Under the pieces are notes generated by a model. That model searched no databases. It was not told where the DNA came from and saw only the letters and a program-made list of their open reading frames with translations. Source: Pseudoscleropodium purum (taxonomy: Eukaryota; Streptophyta; Bryopsida; Hypnales; Brachytheciaceae). From it: a stretch of 64,000 nucleotides of DNA. Positions 10,230 through 21,579 of the stretch are shown in pieces. Every line of letters begins with the position of its first letter. The stretch's first letter is position 1. The stretch covers positions 1,180,501-1,244,500 of the forward strand of contig OZ017799.1 of the NCBI GenBank assembly GCA_963969395.1, read 5' to 3'. The translations under genes and the position numbers were made by a program.

Positions 10230-13200
10230 ATGGCGAATCTCACGCCGGGTGTTTTGATCAAGCTCCTCCAGCACATCAATTCCGACGTGAAGGCGACTGG
10301 GGAGCATCGATCTGCGCTTCTACAAGTGATCAGCATCGTCCCCGCGCTCGCGAATGGCGACTTGTGGCCCAACCATGGGTTCTACATCAAGGTCTCGGAT
10401 TCTTCCCACGCGACCTACGTCTCGCTCGCGGAGGAGCACGACGACCTAATTCTGAGCGATAAGCTGCAGCTGGGGCAATTCATTCACGTGGACCGCCTGG
10501 AGGCGGGATCTCCCGTGCCGTTGCTGCGCGGGGTGCGTCCATTACCAGGGCGGCATCAGTGTGTGGGGAGTCCCGAGGATTTGATCGCCACAGTTGTCCC
10601 CTCTGCACAAAATGGTAACACCAAGCATGTGTCGCCGCCTGAAAGCAAGCCTTCCACTCCAAAGAAGACCACCAACGACTCGATTCGCGCCAACGTTGGC
10701 CCGAGGCTGTCGTCCGATCGACTCGAGCGGTTGTCACTAAACTCCAGCAGCTTCCAAGTGCAGTATGAGGAGATGACAGTCTCCCCGGACAGGTCTTCCT
10801 CGGCTGCTCGCAAATTCGACATGGAGCTCGAGAAGCGTCTGTCTCGCAGCAACACGTTTCGCAACACTGCGAAAGAGAACGCCGTGCTCGCCACACCTAC
10901 GAAGGATCAGAGGTCGCAGTCGCGGCCCAAGGGCAGGATTGTGAAGTCTAAGATTTTTGCTGATTACGCCAGTGCGCCCTCTAGTCCCTCTCCTACCATG
11001 TTCGCCGACCACAAAACGCCGTTAACCCCTAAACCTGCTGCCCCTACTCGCAACGGCCGCGTTCCGTGTCCTGAAGACAGGAGAATTCCTTACAAGGAAC
11101 CGCCCACTCTGTGTACTGTCATCCGCTCCAGGTCGCCTGTTGTGCGGAGGTCCTTGAGCGTTGGGAAGGGGTTGCTGCAGAAATCAGCGGATCCGGCGAA
11201 GCGACGCTCCTTCGGGGGTGCACTTTCAAATGGAGAAATTGTTGGTGTTACGAAACCCGCTGCTAGAAAGAGCTGGGAAGGAGCTGTGAAGGAGAAAGCA
11301 GCAGCTGCTTCTAAAGGAGCTTCAGCTAATGGCCTCAGTAATGGCAACAAGATCTCGGTAATTACTGTTGCTTTGGCTATATTGTACCGTTTGTAACCGT
11401 GTGGGAGTGTGCCCAGTTGAATCTGTTGCGTTGAACTGTTGACCATAAAGGGAAGCTGATAATGATTCATGAATTTGTTTTGATTCTCAGGGTGCTGTGA
11501 GGAGACTGAGTGACAGCGCCCGGAATGTGGCATTACCGAAGCCCCTGGAGAAGAGTTCGAATGCAGGGAAGCCCGCAGCATCTGGGCTTCCAAAAGTGTC
11601 GAGTATAAGGGACTCGAGTATACCTCCGTCGAAGAGATCAGCTTCGTCTGTGGATTTCTCCGGGGGTCTGAAAGAAGTGGTGCTCAATAAGCGGTGGACT
11701 GATGGGAGTGTCTCTTGGGACTCACTTCCTGCTTCTCTAGCGTCTCTGGGAAAGGTATTTATGAGGCTCCTTTATTCTCTGTTGTTTGATTTATTATCCT
11801 GGAAAGATTAGAATTGCAGTTCAAAACCCTCACGTCTGCAACTTCTGAATCTGATCGGAGGTTTTCAATGTTGACGTTCTTTTGTCTTTTGGGTTGCAGG
11901 ACGTCTTACAGACGCGAGACGTGGCTTCAGCTGCTGCTGCTGAAGCACTCCAGGAGGCCTCAGCGGCAGAGTGTGTGCTTCGAAGCTTAAGGTATAGTTA
12001 ATGCTTCCGCATGTATTTGAATTGAACTCTTCACTGTAGATGTAAGGTAGAGGATACCCCTTCCGTCATTTTAACCAACATGTAGGAATGTGCATTGGGA
12101 GCTCTGTAAAGAGCTGATTAAAGACACTCACTTTCGAATCTATCACAGCCAAACTCTTTCCAGACTAATTTTTTCTTACTCAATATCTTCTACAGTCATC
12201 CAAAATGGGAGGTTGTATACCACTATTGAAGGGACAGTAGACTACTTTCCTTCAAAGAGTAGTGACCCTAGATATTTAGCTGAGTTAGGCTTACACCACC
12301 TGTGAATTTGAAGTCCAACTATGTTTATATGAAGATGAGCTGCACGAGACTTGAACAGGGCCCTAACAGTTGCAATACCCTCTCCCTTAATGTACTTGCT
12401 TATTCAATTATATTTAAACTAATGTGAACCCCTGCTGCCTGTTTACAGCATGTTCGCTGAGATCTGCACCACAGCAAGGATCGACTCCCCACAAGCCACG
12501 GTGGAGCAGTTTTTGAGCCTCCACCGCATCCTTTCCCAAGCTGTATCTGTAGCAGAAGCGCTAGCCACTTGCCGGGCGGGCGGGTTTCCACAGGTGGACG
12601 AAGCCAAAGAGGCCCAAACTGCAACAGCAGACAGGCAGCAAGCCTCCACGATCTGGATCCACACAGCACTCGCATCAGACCTGGCCCAATTCTCCCTGCA
12701 AGCCAAGCAAGACCGGCAAGTGGCAGCCAGAATGAGCACATCCTTGCGCCAAGCTCCAGCACAACCGCCCCTCATGGTCATGCTGGATCCTCCTCTGGGT
12801 GCAGGTCTGAAGCTCGCTACGTCCGCTCCCCCTTCCGCCCTTTTCGCCCGCACCACCCTGGCTTCTCGACCAACCTTGTCGTCCTCCACACCCGAGTCCA
12901 CTCCGAAGAAGAAGCTGGAGAAGGCACTCAGCTACCTTTCTCCTGCCAAGTCTGCTGCCACCGCGTCTCCAGTGAAGCGCTCTTCCAGCAGCAAAATCGT
13001 TCCATTACGTGGTGGCCTCTTGTCCAAACTTTCCGGCTCAAAGGAGTCCAAACCCGAGCCCCTTCAAGAGTCCTCTCCGGATTTGCTAGAAGCTGCAGCA
13101 GGAGCTCTATCTGATGCCAGCGGACTCCAGAATGCGAAGAAGCTCCATGAGATTGCGGAGCTGGGGAAACAAGTGCATGCGGAAGCACAGAAGTGGTTCT

Positions 13201-13568
13201 TGCAGTTCATGGAAGGAGCTCTTGACAATGGGTTTCGTGTGACTGGAAGTGGTGTTGGTGTTGGTAATGGAAATAATAATAATGGGTCTGTCCATGGTGG
13301 GGAGGTGGGGAAATTGGTGAGCAGGGCTGATAATAGCCAGATCGCGTCCATGTTATCACAATTGAAGCATGTGAATGATTGGCTGGATCAGGTGCGGGAG
13401 GAAGCCATGGATCCCAAACTGGCAGACACCAAGGTGCGCTTGAAGCGCAAGATTTATGAATTTTTGTTACAGCATGTGGAGTCCGCGGCCTCGGCTTTGG
13501 GGAATGTCTCGTCGGTGCTTGTGTCCACGAGAACTACGTCCAGCAGCCACATGGCTCGAAGAGACTGA
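10230..13568 (+). CDS. DUF936-family plant protein
   Basis: Exons 10230-11357, 11491-11754, 11900-11991 and 12449-13568; all introns are GT-AG and the joined frame is open for 868 codons (867 residues plus TGA). The start [16 protein letters not shown] was chosen over an in-frame ATG 17 codons upstream because family members begin this way. Residues 1-120 form the conserved N-terminal DUF936 module ([65 protein letters not shown]). A long low-complexity Ser/Lys/Pro region follows, with [16 protein letters not shown]. The second conserved block [20 protein letters not shown] ends exon 2 (about 444-463), followed by an Ala-rich helical stretch ([20 protein letters not shown]) and the C-terminal module (MFAEICTTA at 496, [18 protein letters not shown] near the end). 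No membrane or signal segment is seen. The biochemical role is not settled for the family; some Arabidopsis members have been linked to cortical microtubules, recalled from memory and unchecked here. The coding region is much GC-richer than its surroundings. Confidence 0.93.
12160..12330 (+). repeat. Repeat in intron 3 of the DUF936 gene
   Basis: Within the longest intron (11992-12448). The stretch from CCAAAATGGGAGGTTGTATA to TTAGGCTTACACCACC resembles 25095-25205 in intron 1 of the PP2A gene (CAAAAGTGGGAGGATGCAGA to CATGCTTACACCGCC). The shared order of blocks suggests a small dispersed element, perhaps a SINE or short MITE tolerated in introns. Ends not resolved. Confidence 0.45.
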
Positions 13569-14902
13569 TTTTTTTGTCCTTGTACATGTTTTGAGCATAT
13601 TTTTTCACCAAGAGCTTCTTTGACCGTTTATAATTTGTGTATATGTTGTCTGCTTTTGGTGATGGGGATGCGTGCATTGCAGTAACGTACTGTAGTTTTG
13701 GAACATTAATGTGGATCTGTTCAAATTGGGTCCACTTTTGTAACGCAGTTTCGTTGGTGTCGAATACAGAAATTTCTTCCACTGTTTCAGTTTCTCCTCT
13801 GGTACTTGTATCATTTCTCTCCATTGCGACAGTTATGACTGGTGATGAGTGTTGAGTGCAAAGTTAACCCTTAGAATGTGAGAACCCTTTTGGACATTTG
13901 AAATTATAGCCTCGAATGCTCAAGACTCTTTTATCGGAAGTTCGAAGAAATATTCTTGAGAGTACGTTTTTTAATAGAATTTTGCAGTCGACTGATTGTT
14001 GAATCCTTGAGAGCGTTCCATTTTCAATGTTCAGTTAGGGTTAAATCTCTTAATCCTTCAATATCTACAGTCATTTATGAATTTTTGCATATGCTTGCTT
14101 ATACCTTTGAACAAATACATTAGTTACCTTAAATTACATGAAGGTTAGATATTGGTCATAAATGAATGGTGACTTTCAACAATTCAAGTATTATTTTGGA
14201 TGAATGAGAAGTTGTTTTCTACAGTTCCGTACATTAGGGTCAGATTCATCAGGCCATATACGAAATCACTTCTTTTGGGATTGAATTATCTTTTATTTAT
14301 TAAATTTGGAATTTTTGAAATTTCATTTTACTAGATGTAGAATATTTCATGAATTTTGGCATTTACATCAGTACTCAAGATTCACTTGTGATCTTTTGTG
14401 ACCTTTAGCTACCAAGTTCTCACAACTTAGTAAGTTAGCTAAAGGATTGGTTGAGTTTCATTCCTATTTGATCAACGTTGTCTCTCTTCAAGAAGGGGGA
14501 AATGGACTAAGCTTAGTAAGCTTGTGTTTTCTATGGATTCTCTACATTTATATAGCAATCACCTTTGTATGTATATCATTTTTTATTTTTTATTTCCATA
14601 TATTTTTTTGGAGAATTCTTATTACTTTCATTAATATTTTCTTCACTATTTAATTATGTCATGTTGGAATTTGTGAAACTTTCATTTCATGCCATATTGA
14701 ATTATTTTTTGAATTATTTTTAACAAATATGGCTTGAGCATAGAGTAGGATAAATGATTCAAATCCTTACAAACATTTTTCATCCTATTTTACTTTATTA
14801 TTCATCCTATTCTATACTTCATATTATTCTATTGAGGTAGTCTTTCTAGTACGTAGTATTCATGCAATACACAATGTATAGCTACTCAATATTGGAAAAT
14901 TA
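13569..14902. other. Gene 1 3' UTR and downstream intergenic DNA
   Basis: The first few hundred bases (to about 13860) are likely 3' UTR by composition, although no polyadenylation site can be fixed. After that the sequence is AT-rich with no gene recognised. A TTAA-flanked stretch at 13868-14040 was considered as a mobile element but its ends match poorly. Confidence 0.4.
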
Positions 14903-15300
14903 TAGTAGAACCACCTATTGTCAACTCGGGACCCAACTCCAACTGTAGGGTGCACTATTTCCAACCAAGGTTGGAATAAATGTTCAACCAAAGTTTTGAA
15001 TGTGTTTTTTTTACCTTTTCAAAGTTTAGACTAATCAAATCATGACACATGTTCCAAAGTAGTGATAAAAAAGAAGTTCTTGAATGATTGGGATTGGAAG
15101 TCTCTACATATTGGCTACAAATTTAGACCAGTTGTCCACTTCCAAAATTCATAATAATTTGAACTCAAGGAATAAAATCACAAAAATTTGGTAATCCCCA
15201 TGATTTTTATCTTCCTACATGCTAGAGAATTTACATTGCCTTCTACTACTCCAAAACATGCATAGAATCACTAAAGTATTTGACAATAGGTAATTTTAAC
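14903..15300. mobile_element. MITE-like repeat, related to families E7/E8
   Basis: Left end GTAGAACCACCTATTGTCAA, right end TTGACAATAGGTAATTTTAA: inverted repeats sharing ACCTATTGTCAA. The left end also resembles that of the element at 52103 (GGTAGAACCACCCATAGTCG). About 400 bases, no coding frame. Target duplication not clear. Confidence 0.5.
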
Positions 15301-16465
15301 ACAGGTGTTTTTGCAGTATTGATGCAATACAAATTGTGTAGCTACACACTTATGAGAAATAAGTGTTGCAGTATTGCAACAATTGTAATATATATTGCAA
15401 TTGTACAATTTAAAATAACAAATTTATATTAAAACGATACTATGCAAGTATTGCAATCGTTCAAATCTCACCCTTCAATTGTTGTTCATTTTATCTACTA
15501 CTATTTCCCTTGTGTAACTTCTTACAAATAATGTTGGTTGGCATGAAGAAAATGCTATCACTTTAAGAGTATTATATCAAAACTATCCTATTGAATTTAT
15601 TATTTCATGCAATCTTGATCAATACACCAAATTTCAATTTTCAAAAACTTCAAAATTTTCAAAAATTTTCAATTTTGATAACATGTTGGTGATGAATTCT
15701 TCAAAGTTTATTGTGGAAACATTTAAGAATCATCAATGTGGTCATCTGACTTTGTGGGAAAATTCCCATTACCTAAGAAAAAATTTACACCATAAAGAAA
15801 TTCAATGTCAACATGTTGCCTTTCCAAATTTTATTAAATAGAGTTTTCCAAATTGTAATTTCCTAACTAACCCTTGTATTATGACTACTCCTATACATTT
15901 GAGTATGATGGTTCAATTGGTTTGCCAAACCTAATTTTAATTTTGAGAAATTTATTGTACACATTTTTTATTAGACTTTATAGTAGGGTTGCAAGATTTC
16001 TTCAAGGGTATTGTGCAATGAAAATTTAAAAAACACACTTAATCATTCAAAGTTCAATGTTTTTTAAACTTAGCAAACTTTGGCAACTATTTTGGCATAG
16101 TAAAATAACTTTTTTTCAAAAAGTTTAAGCTAAGAAGAGTTGTAATGTCAAGATAAATTTCATTTCCAAAAATTTGTTTGAGATTTTGAGATTTCAATAA
16201 GAAGTTATGAGCAAAGTTTAGAGAGGGATTGAAATGGACATTTTTTTGGATATTTTCAAACATCCTCTCTAAATTTTGTCCATAACTTTTGATTTAAGTC
16301 TCAAAATCTCAAAGAAATTCTTATAAATGAAATTTAGTTTAATCTTACAACTTTATATAGTGCAATTTCCTTTGAAAAAAGTTGTTCTACTATGCTGAAA
16401 TGGCCTCCAAAGTCTCTTGATTTTACTAAGTAAATGAAAAAAATTAAGAAAAACTAATTAACTAG
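15301..16465. other. AT-rich intergenic DNA
   Basis: No gene recognised. Around 16070-16400 there is an imperfect inverted arrangement of phrases such as TTTGAGATTTTGAGATTTC and GTCTCAAAATCTCAAAG, suggesting a degenerate foldback repeat. Confidence 0.4.
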
Positions 16466-16469
16466 TTAA

Positions 16470-17000
16470 CCCCTAAATGCCCGAGGCACCCAAATCTAGT
16501 GTTTGAAAAACTTTGAAGTTAAATAAAACCTAATTAAGTTTCTATTTTAGAAAAGTTCTTCTTGAAGTCTAGTTTTAGCATCAAAAATTAGATCTTGAAT
16601 ATAAATGATAGTGATTTTTCTACCAATATTTAAGATTTTGTGCAAGGATACCCATTGCAATCTTGACTTCCTGTAGTGTTGAGAGCTCTTGGAAATGTTA
16701 GGCCCTTTATCCTCATATTTTTTTGTTCACGAACTTTTAAGATTTGACTTGTGAAAAGAGGATCGAAAGACTTCACATCACTTTTGCAGTTTTAACACCC
16801 TCATGGTCAAACATTATAATCTTTCACTCCATAAGTGATATTGTTGTGTTTTCTTTTCCTATGAGATCTTAAACATGTCTAGTTTGAATTTATACAATTA
16901 CAATTCTAAAAAAATTGATACAACTTATCAAAATGTTGGCATTTTGTTCAATTTAAAGCAAATTCCAAGAAGCTCAAAATAGGGCTTGGGCATTTAGAGG
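16470..17000. mobile_element. TTAA-flanked element, gamma subfamily copy 2
   Basis: 531 bases between TTAA at 16466-16469 and TTAA at 17001-17004. The ends are CCCCTAAATGCCCGAGGC and GGGCTTGGGCATTTAGAGG, a clean inverted repeat of about 18 bases. The body matches the outer parts of 5141-6567. It preserves, at 16519-16522, the unfilled TTAA that the nested element occupies in the other copy. No ORF. Confidence 0.8.
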
Positions 17001-17039
17001 TTAAAATAAAATTCTAGACCAAGCTTATACATGTAAATG

Positions 17040-17180
17040 GTTCATATGGTGTAGTGTTTACGTCCTTGAACTTCAACCAAGAGGTTTAAGGTTTGAACTT
17101 CACGAGCAATGAGGCCCACCCGTGTGGTAGGTGGTGTACTATGTCCAACCAAGTGAGGTCGCTTGTCTCGTGGGCAACTC
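17040..17180 (+). mobile_element. tRNA-derived SINE-like head
   Basis: The sequence ATGGTGTAGTGTTTACG resembles an RNA polymerase III A box in a tRNA-like context. About 40 bases later GGTTTGAACTTC resembles a B box (consensus GGTTCRANNCC). The intervening CCTTGAACTTCAACCAAGAG is typical of tRNA-related plant SINE heads. No tRNA cloverleaf with an intact acceptor stem was found, so a functional tRNA is not claimed. Confidence 0.45.
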
Positions 17181-18239
17181 AAAAATTGATTAAAAGAAAT
17201 TATAAACAACAAAAAATAAATAAAAATTTGATGAATTTTTTTAATATTGGGTACTGAATTTTTTTCAATTCTGAAACAATATTGTGCAACTAACATGGCA
17301 ATAGTAAAATAACAAAATGTTTGGAAATATTAATTTGACTCTAGCTCAATATTGCATGCAATAATGTCTTCATTTGTATTGCAACAACATTTTTTTAGTG
17401 TTGGACTTTGAGCACATGCGCTAGCATGGAGAGCCCTCATTGGAGCAATGTTGGCATGGAGAATTGAACTAGAAACCTCATGGATTCCATTAGAAAATCC
17501 TATTACTTAGAGCAACCCCACAACAAGGCGCCAATGGCCTTGACTTGGCTAGTGGCCATAGTTTGGCTCAAAATGGTAGCCTACGTCACTCATTCTAGTG
17601 CCAAATGATGCGCGGACATTTAAAAAAGTGCCAAAGATTCTCTTCGCAATATTATAATAGTAGCTACAATAGGCCTTTTGATCACATGGCAAAAGATGAC
17701 ACTAGTGTAAAAGAACTTCATTTTGAAGTAAGGGGCAAGAAGAGGGCAAAAATTTAGTACGAAAGGATGAATCAAGGTCTAGGACCCTCCAAGTGGCTCT
17801 TATATGTAGTGGTCCTTCAACAAAGTGGAATATTGTTGAATTCCATGCATTTTGTGCTTGATCATTTAGAAGTAAGCTAGAAAAAGCGATTTGCATCCAA
17901 CTTCAAGCATTTTACCTAGTATTTCTAGGTATGTGTTTTCATTGGAGATCACTATCTTTTGTCATTACAAGCATGTATGGTTTGGCCTCCTCCCAACCCC
18001 AAGACACAACAAGAGTCGTCAATTGTGTTTAAAAAAAATTCCCACCTCCATTCCTTACCGTAGATCAGAATTTCAAATTCATTCCAGATTTCAAATCCAA
18101 CTATACATTTGTATTTCAACCAATTTCAAAAATACAATATGGATATGCTTATCAAAAATAGAATATGGTACGGATATTAAATATAATATGGATATGGATA
18201 TACGTTATGGATATTGAAAACGCTACAATACGAAAATAT
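17181..18239. other. Intergenic, possible degenerate MITE near 17508
   Basis: The phrase TTAGAGCAACCCCACAACAA at 17509 followed by GGCGCCAATGGCC resembles common plant MITE ends of the GAGCATCTCC type, but the other end was not found. The rest is AT-rich DNA; the 108-residue frame at 17891-18217 is low in information and probably chance. Confidence 0.35.
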
Positions 18240-20940
18240 GAAAGTTAACCCGTATTGCTTGTTGTAGATAGTACATTTGGAAATTACAAATAAGGTGTGG
18301 TTAGAATTAGGGTTGGTGTCATCCTTTAATTTTTGTTATTTTTAGTCTATTTGACTCTTATGTGTAAATAGAGCTGTCAACTTAATGTATTTACATTGCC
18401 AAGTCAATTAGAGTTGTAAAGATCACTTAAGAATTGAAATGATGGAATTAGAAGATTTTGAAAGGTCAAGTTGATAGAATTTGAAGAAGGGTCAAATGGA
18501 CTTATGGCTTTTAAGTTGAAGAATTGTTTTTTATTTTTAGGATTGTAGGTCCAAAGGTCTATTTTTTTTTTCCTTAGTTCATACCAAAGTTGTATAATTC
18601 ACATTATACTCATGCTCAAATTGTAATTGAATTCTCAACTTTCAAAATTGTAAATTCTAATTGCTCCTTGTTGTGTGAACTTGCTGTATAAGTTTGTGGA
18701 CTATGGATCCAGTTGATTGTGTGAATTTATATTGGCTAGTCGAGTAAATTGCAAGTATTTGTTGTTACATTGTGGAAGTATTGGGCTGGTCGACTGTGAT
18801 CAATGTTGAGTAAAAGTAATTGTCTAGTTGCCTTAAGGTGCAACTTGTGTATTGTGTGAACTTGCTAGTCAAATTGATTGTGTGTTATAACTTGTACGTG
18901 AGTATTGAATTATTATCCTAGTAGATGGAGAAATTAATTGTGTTGTTTAATCTAATTTGTAAATGAGGAATTGGTTTGGTTGATTGAAGGTTTAGTCTGT
19001 ATATGTGCATTACTAGTCAAGTTGACAAAAAATATATGCAATTGGATGTTGTGGTCAAGTCGACTAGTTGAGATAAATGGAATTTGAATAGTCCATTATT
19101 TGAATTATGTGTGTATGAGTTTTAGAGAGTGGAACTGGAGTTTGTCTAATTGACGGAGCGGAAGTTGAAAAGTCTTATAGATGTGTGAGTAATTTGTTGA
19201 GTTGTTGAACTTGAATTTAGTCAATTTGATTGTGAGTTAATTTCTACAGTCTAGTTGTGTGAGTGTGTGATCTAATGGTCATGTAATTGCTAGAAGCCGA
19301 CTTTTCGAGTTGTGAAGCAAATGCAAGTTGAAGAGGAGTCCAATTGACCTACAAGCTTACTGGACGAATTGATTACGATGTAAGTTGATATTAGCATTTG
19401 GTTAAGTCCAATTGTGCTACTAATGTGATGCTATAAGATGCAAACTGGCTAATTATTACAGTTTAGTTGACTGAATTAATGTATGATTTATAAATTGGAA
19501 TAATTGTTGTGAATTTGATGAAGCCAAATTGTTGAAATTGTGAGGTCAAGAACCTTGAAATTGGAATCTATTAGACTGCCATGTTAAAGTTGTAATGTAC
19601 AAAGTTTAAACTGTATCAATTTGAATGTATGTCAATTGACCAAGCTGGTGATTGTAGGATGAATCTCTACATGTGAAATGTAATAGTCAAATGGCCGAGT
19701 GACTAGAGTCTATGTTAAGGACCATTTGATAGAAACTTGTATAGTAGCCATTGTTATGTATGCTTGTCAAAATTGGATGCGAAAATCAATCAAAAACTTA
19801 TGATTACGTGTTAATTATTTATCGAAAGAACATTGTATGGAGTTAATTCCATGTTTGAAAGAATTTAAATCATAACGTCGAATTGAAATATTTATGGTGT
19901 GAATAAGCAAAGAGTTGAGTCAAGTTGGCTAGATGGTAAGCTAAGCTTAATCATTAGTTTGAAGTAAGTAGGAACTAGACATGGAATTGAAATACTAAAG
20001 TTGTTTAATGCATTGTCGTGTAAGTTGAATTGTGCTGAATTCTTCATTTGTGCTAATATGTTTGCAATTTAATTGACAGCCCATGTGTAAGCATATGCAT
20101 GTGATGTTATTTGATTGAATTAATAATTGAAAACCATTGCGGTCTTGTATGCAAATTGTCTAATAGCTCACTGAAGTTTGTGAGTATCTAATTGACCACA
20201 TCTGTGTGTGTGCAATGTGCAATTCAAGTAATTGACTAAGTCTAATCGTTGGAACAAATTCCATTTGAATTCATACTGCTAGATTTAACTACAATAAGTG
20301 TTGAAGTCTAATAGATTTATAGACGCGGTAGAGATCCAAATTGATCGAGTCTAGTTGACATACGACAATGTTGTTGTTCAATTTGGTCCAATTGTAGTGG
20401 TAATTGGCTGCTAGAGAAAATTGACATATTTTAAGTTGTGAAATTAAATTACTTTCATACATCTTAAATTGGTTCCATATTAGTGTTTATATTTGGAAAT
20501 TGAGAAGATTTGTCTAATTGTACATAAAGCATGTTTAGAAGTTGAGATGTGTCATGAGAAACACCAACAAAGTGTAGTTGCCAAGTTTATAATAAAGATT
20601 AAATCGATTGTGTAGTTGATGGTTGGTAGCAAGTTGAATAGGTCACAAAAATTTAACCTCATGACGGCCTTAGGTCCGATTACTGGATACCAAGGCTAAT
20701 TGACCCAACTACCAAGGCCAATTAAAGGATCAAAATAAATTGACCTTGAGAAAGATTGAGCGAAAGGATTGACATGAAGATTAAATAAAACATAGGAAAG
20801 AATAAATTTCATCTTGAATTAGTGTGAGGTAGAAATATGAAAAGTACATTGTATAAACAAAATTGCTAAAAAAAGCAATAAAAGGTGAAAATCATATAGA
20901 CAAGTGGATTAGAAAACAATTTAATTGTCTATAAAATTAA
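18240..20940. repeat. Long degenerate G/T-skewed stretch with recurring short words
   Basis: On the plus strand this 2.7 kb contains few C residues and repeatedly uses words such as CTAGTCGAC, CTAGTTGAC, TCAATTGAC, GTCTAATTG and TTGTGTGAA at irregular spacing. No ORF, tRNA, LTR or inverted terminal repeat was seen. It reads like a decayed tandem or satellite-like sequence, but no fixed period could be established by eye. Confidence 0.4.
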
Positions 20941-20979
20941 AAGCTTGATATATTATATAAATATGAATAAATATATTAA

Positions 20980-21575
20980 CCCCTAAAGGACCAAGCTGCA
21001 TTTCTTGGCAACATAGTGAATTTGAGCAGCTCACTACGAATGGAGTTTTAATTATTTTGTGATGAAATTTTCAGTAAATATGTGCCTAAGGAGTAGCTTC
21101 AAGGCCTGACAATTTTCATAACTTTTGACTATATGGTCAAAATTGTTATTGCATGATATGCAATTTTTTGTGTTCTGTAAGCAACTTGGGCAATTCAAAA
21201 AACTTCTTTAAAAATCACTTTTAAGAAAAATAAAAATTTGAAATTGGTTCTTTAGGTTTATATATGAATGAAAAACTTTGAATCTTTCCATTTTGATTAA
21301 TGAGATGAAAGTTATGAGGAGTTTTAGTTTGTGGGTAGGTATGGAGTCTTTGAAAACCATAACTACCCACAAACTAAAACTCTTTATAACTTTCACATCA
21401 TTAATCAAAATGGAAAGATTCAAAGTTTTTCATTCATATATAAACCTAAAGAACCAATTTCAAATTTTTATTTCTTAAAAAAATGACTCCATACCTACCC
21501 GCAAACTAAAACTCTTCAAACCTTTCATTTGCGCATATGCCTATTCTATTTCTTAAAAAAATGGTCCTCTAGGGG
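20980..21575. mobile_element. TTAA-flanked element, beta subfamily with central hairpin
   Basis: 596 bases between TTAA at 20976-20979 and 21576-21579. The ends are CCCCTAAAGGACCAAG and ATGGTCCTCTAGGGG, inverted repeats differing at two or three places. The centre (21226-21476) is a long near-perfect hairpin. The left half matches 38889-39110 (TTTTGACTAYATGGT, TTATTGCATGATATG). No transposase. Confidence 0.8.
21226..21476. repeat. Long perfect-type hairpin (arms about 110 bases)
   Basis: The left arm includes GGTTCTTTAGGTTTATATAT and TTGATTAATGAGATGAAAGT; the right arm is its complement read backwards. The loop is ATGGAGTCTTTGAAAACCAT with short flanks. Because of the symmetry both strands yield nearly identical 66-71 residue open frames, which are artefacts. 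If transcribed it would form a double-stranded stem suitable for small-RNA processing. Confidence 0.85.
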
Positions 21576-21579
21576 TTAA

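Noticed and set aside
10480..13351. Long minus-strand and alternative-frame ORFs inside gene 1 (up to 181 residues)
   Set aside because: They are shadows of the GC-rich DUF936 coding exons, where the conserved frame is clear.
13864..14044. A 173-base stretch lying between two TTAA words with CCCTTAGAA and TTAGGG ends
   Set aside because: The two ends match only over CCCT, no related copy was found, and it lies in likely 3' UTR or downstream DNA.
21208..21478. Two overlapping opposite-strand frames encoding nearly the same 66-71 residue peptide
   Set aside because: They arise because the DNA is a hairpin; the symmetry explains the identical translations. No protein is implied.
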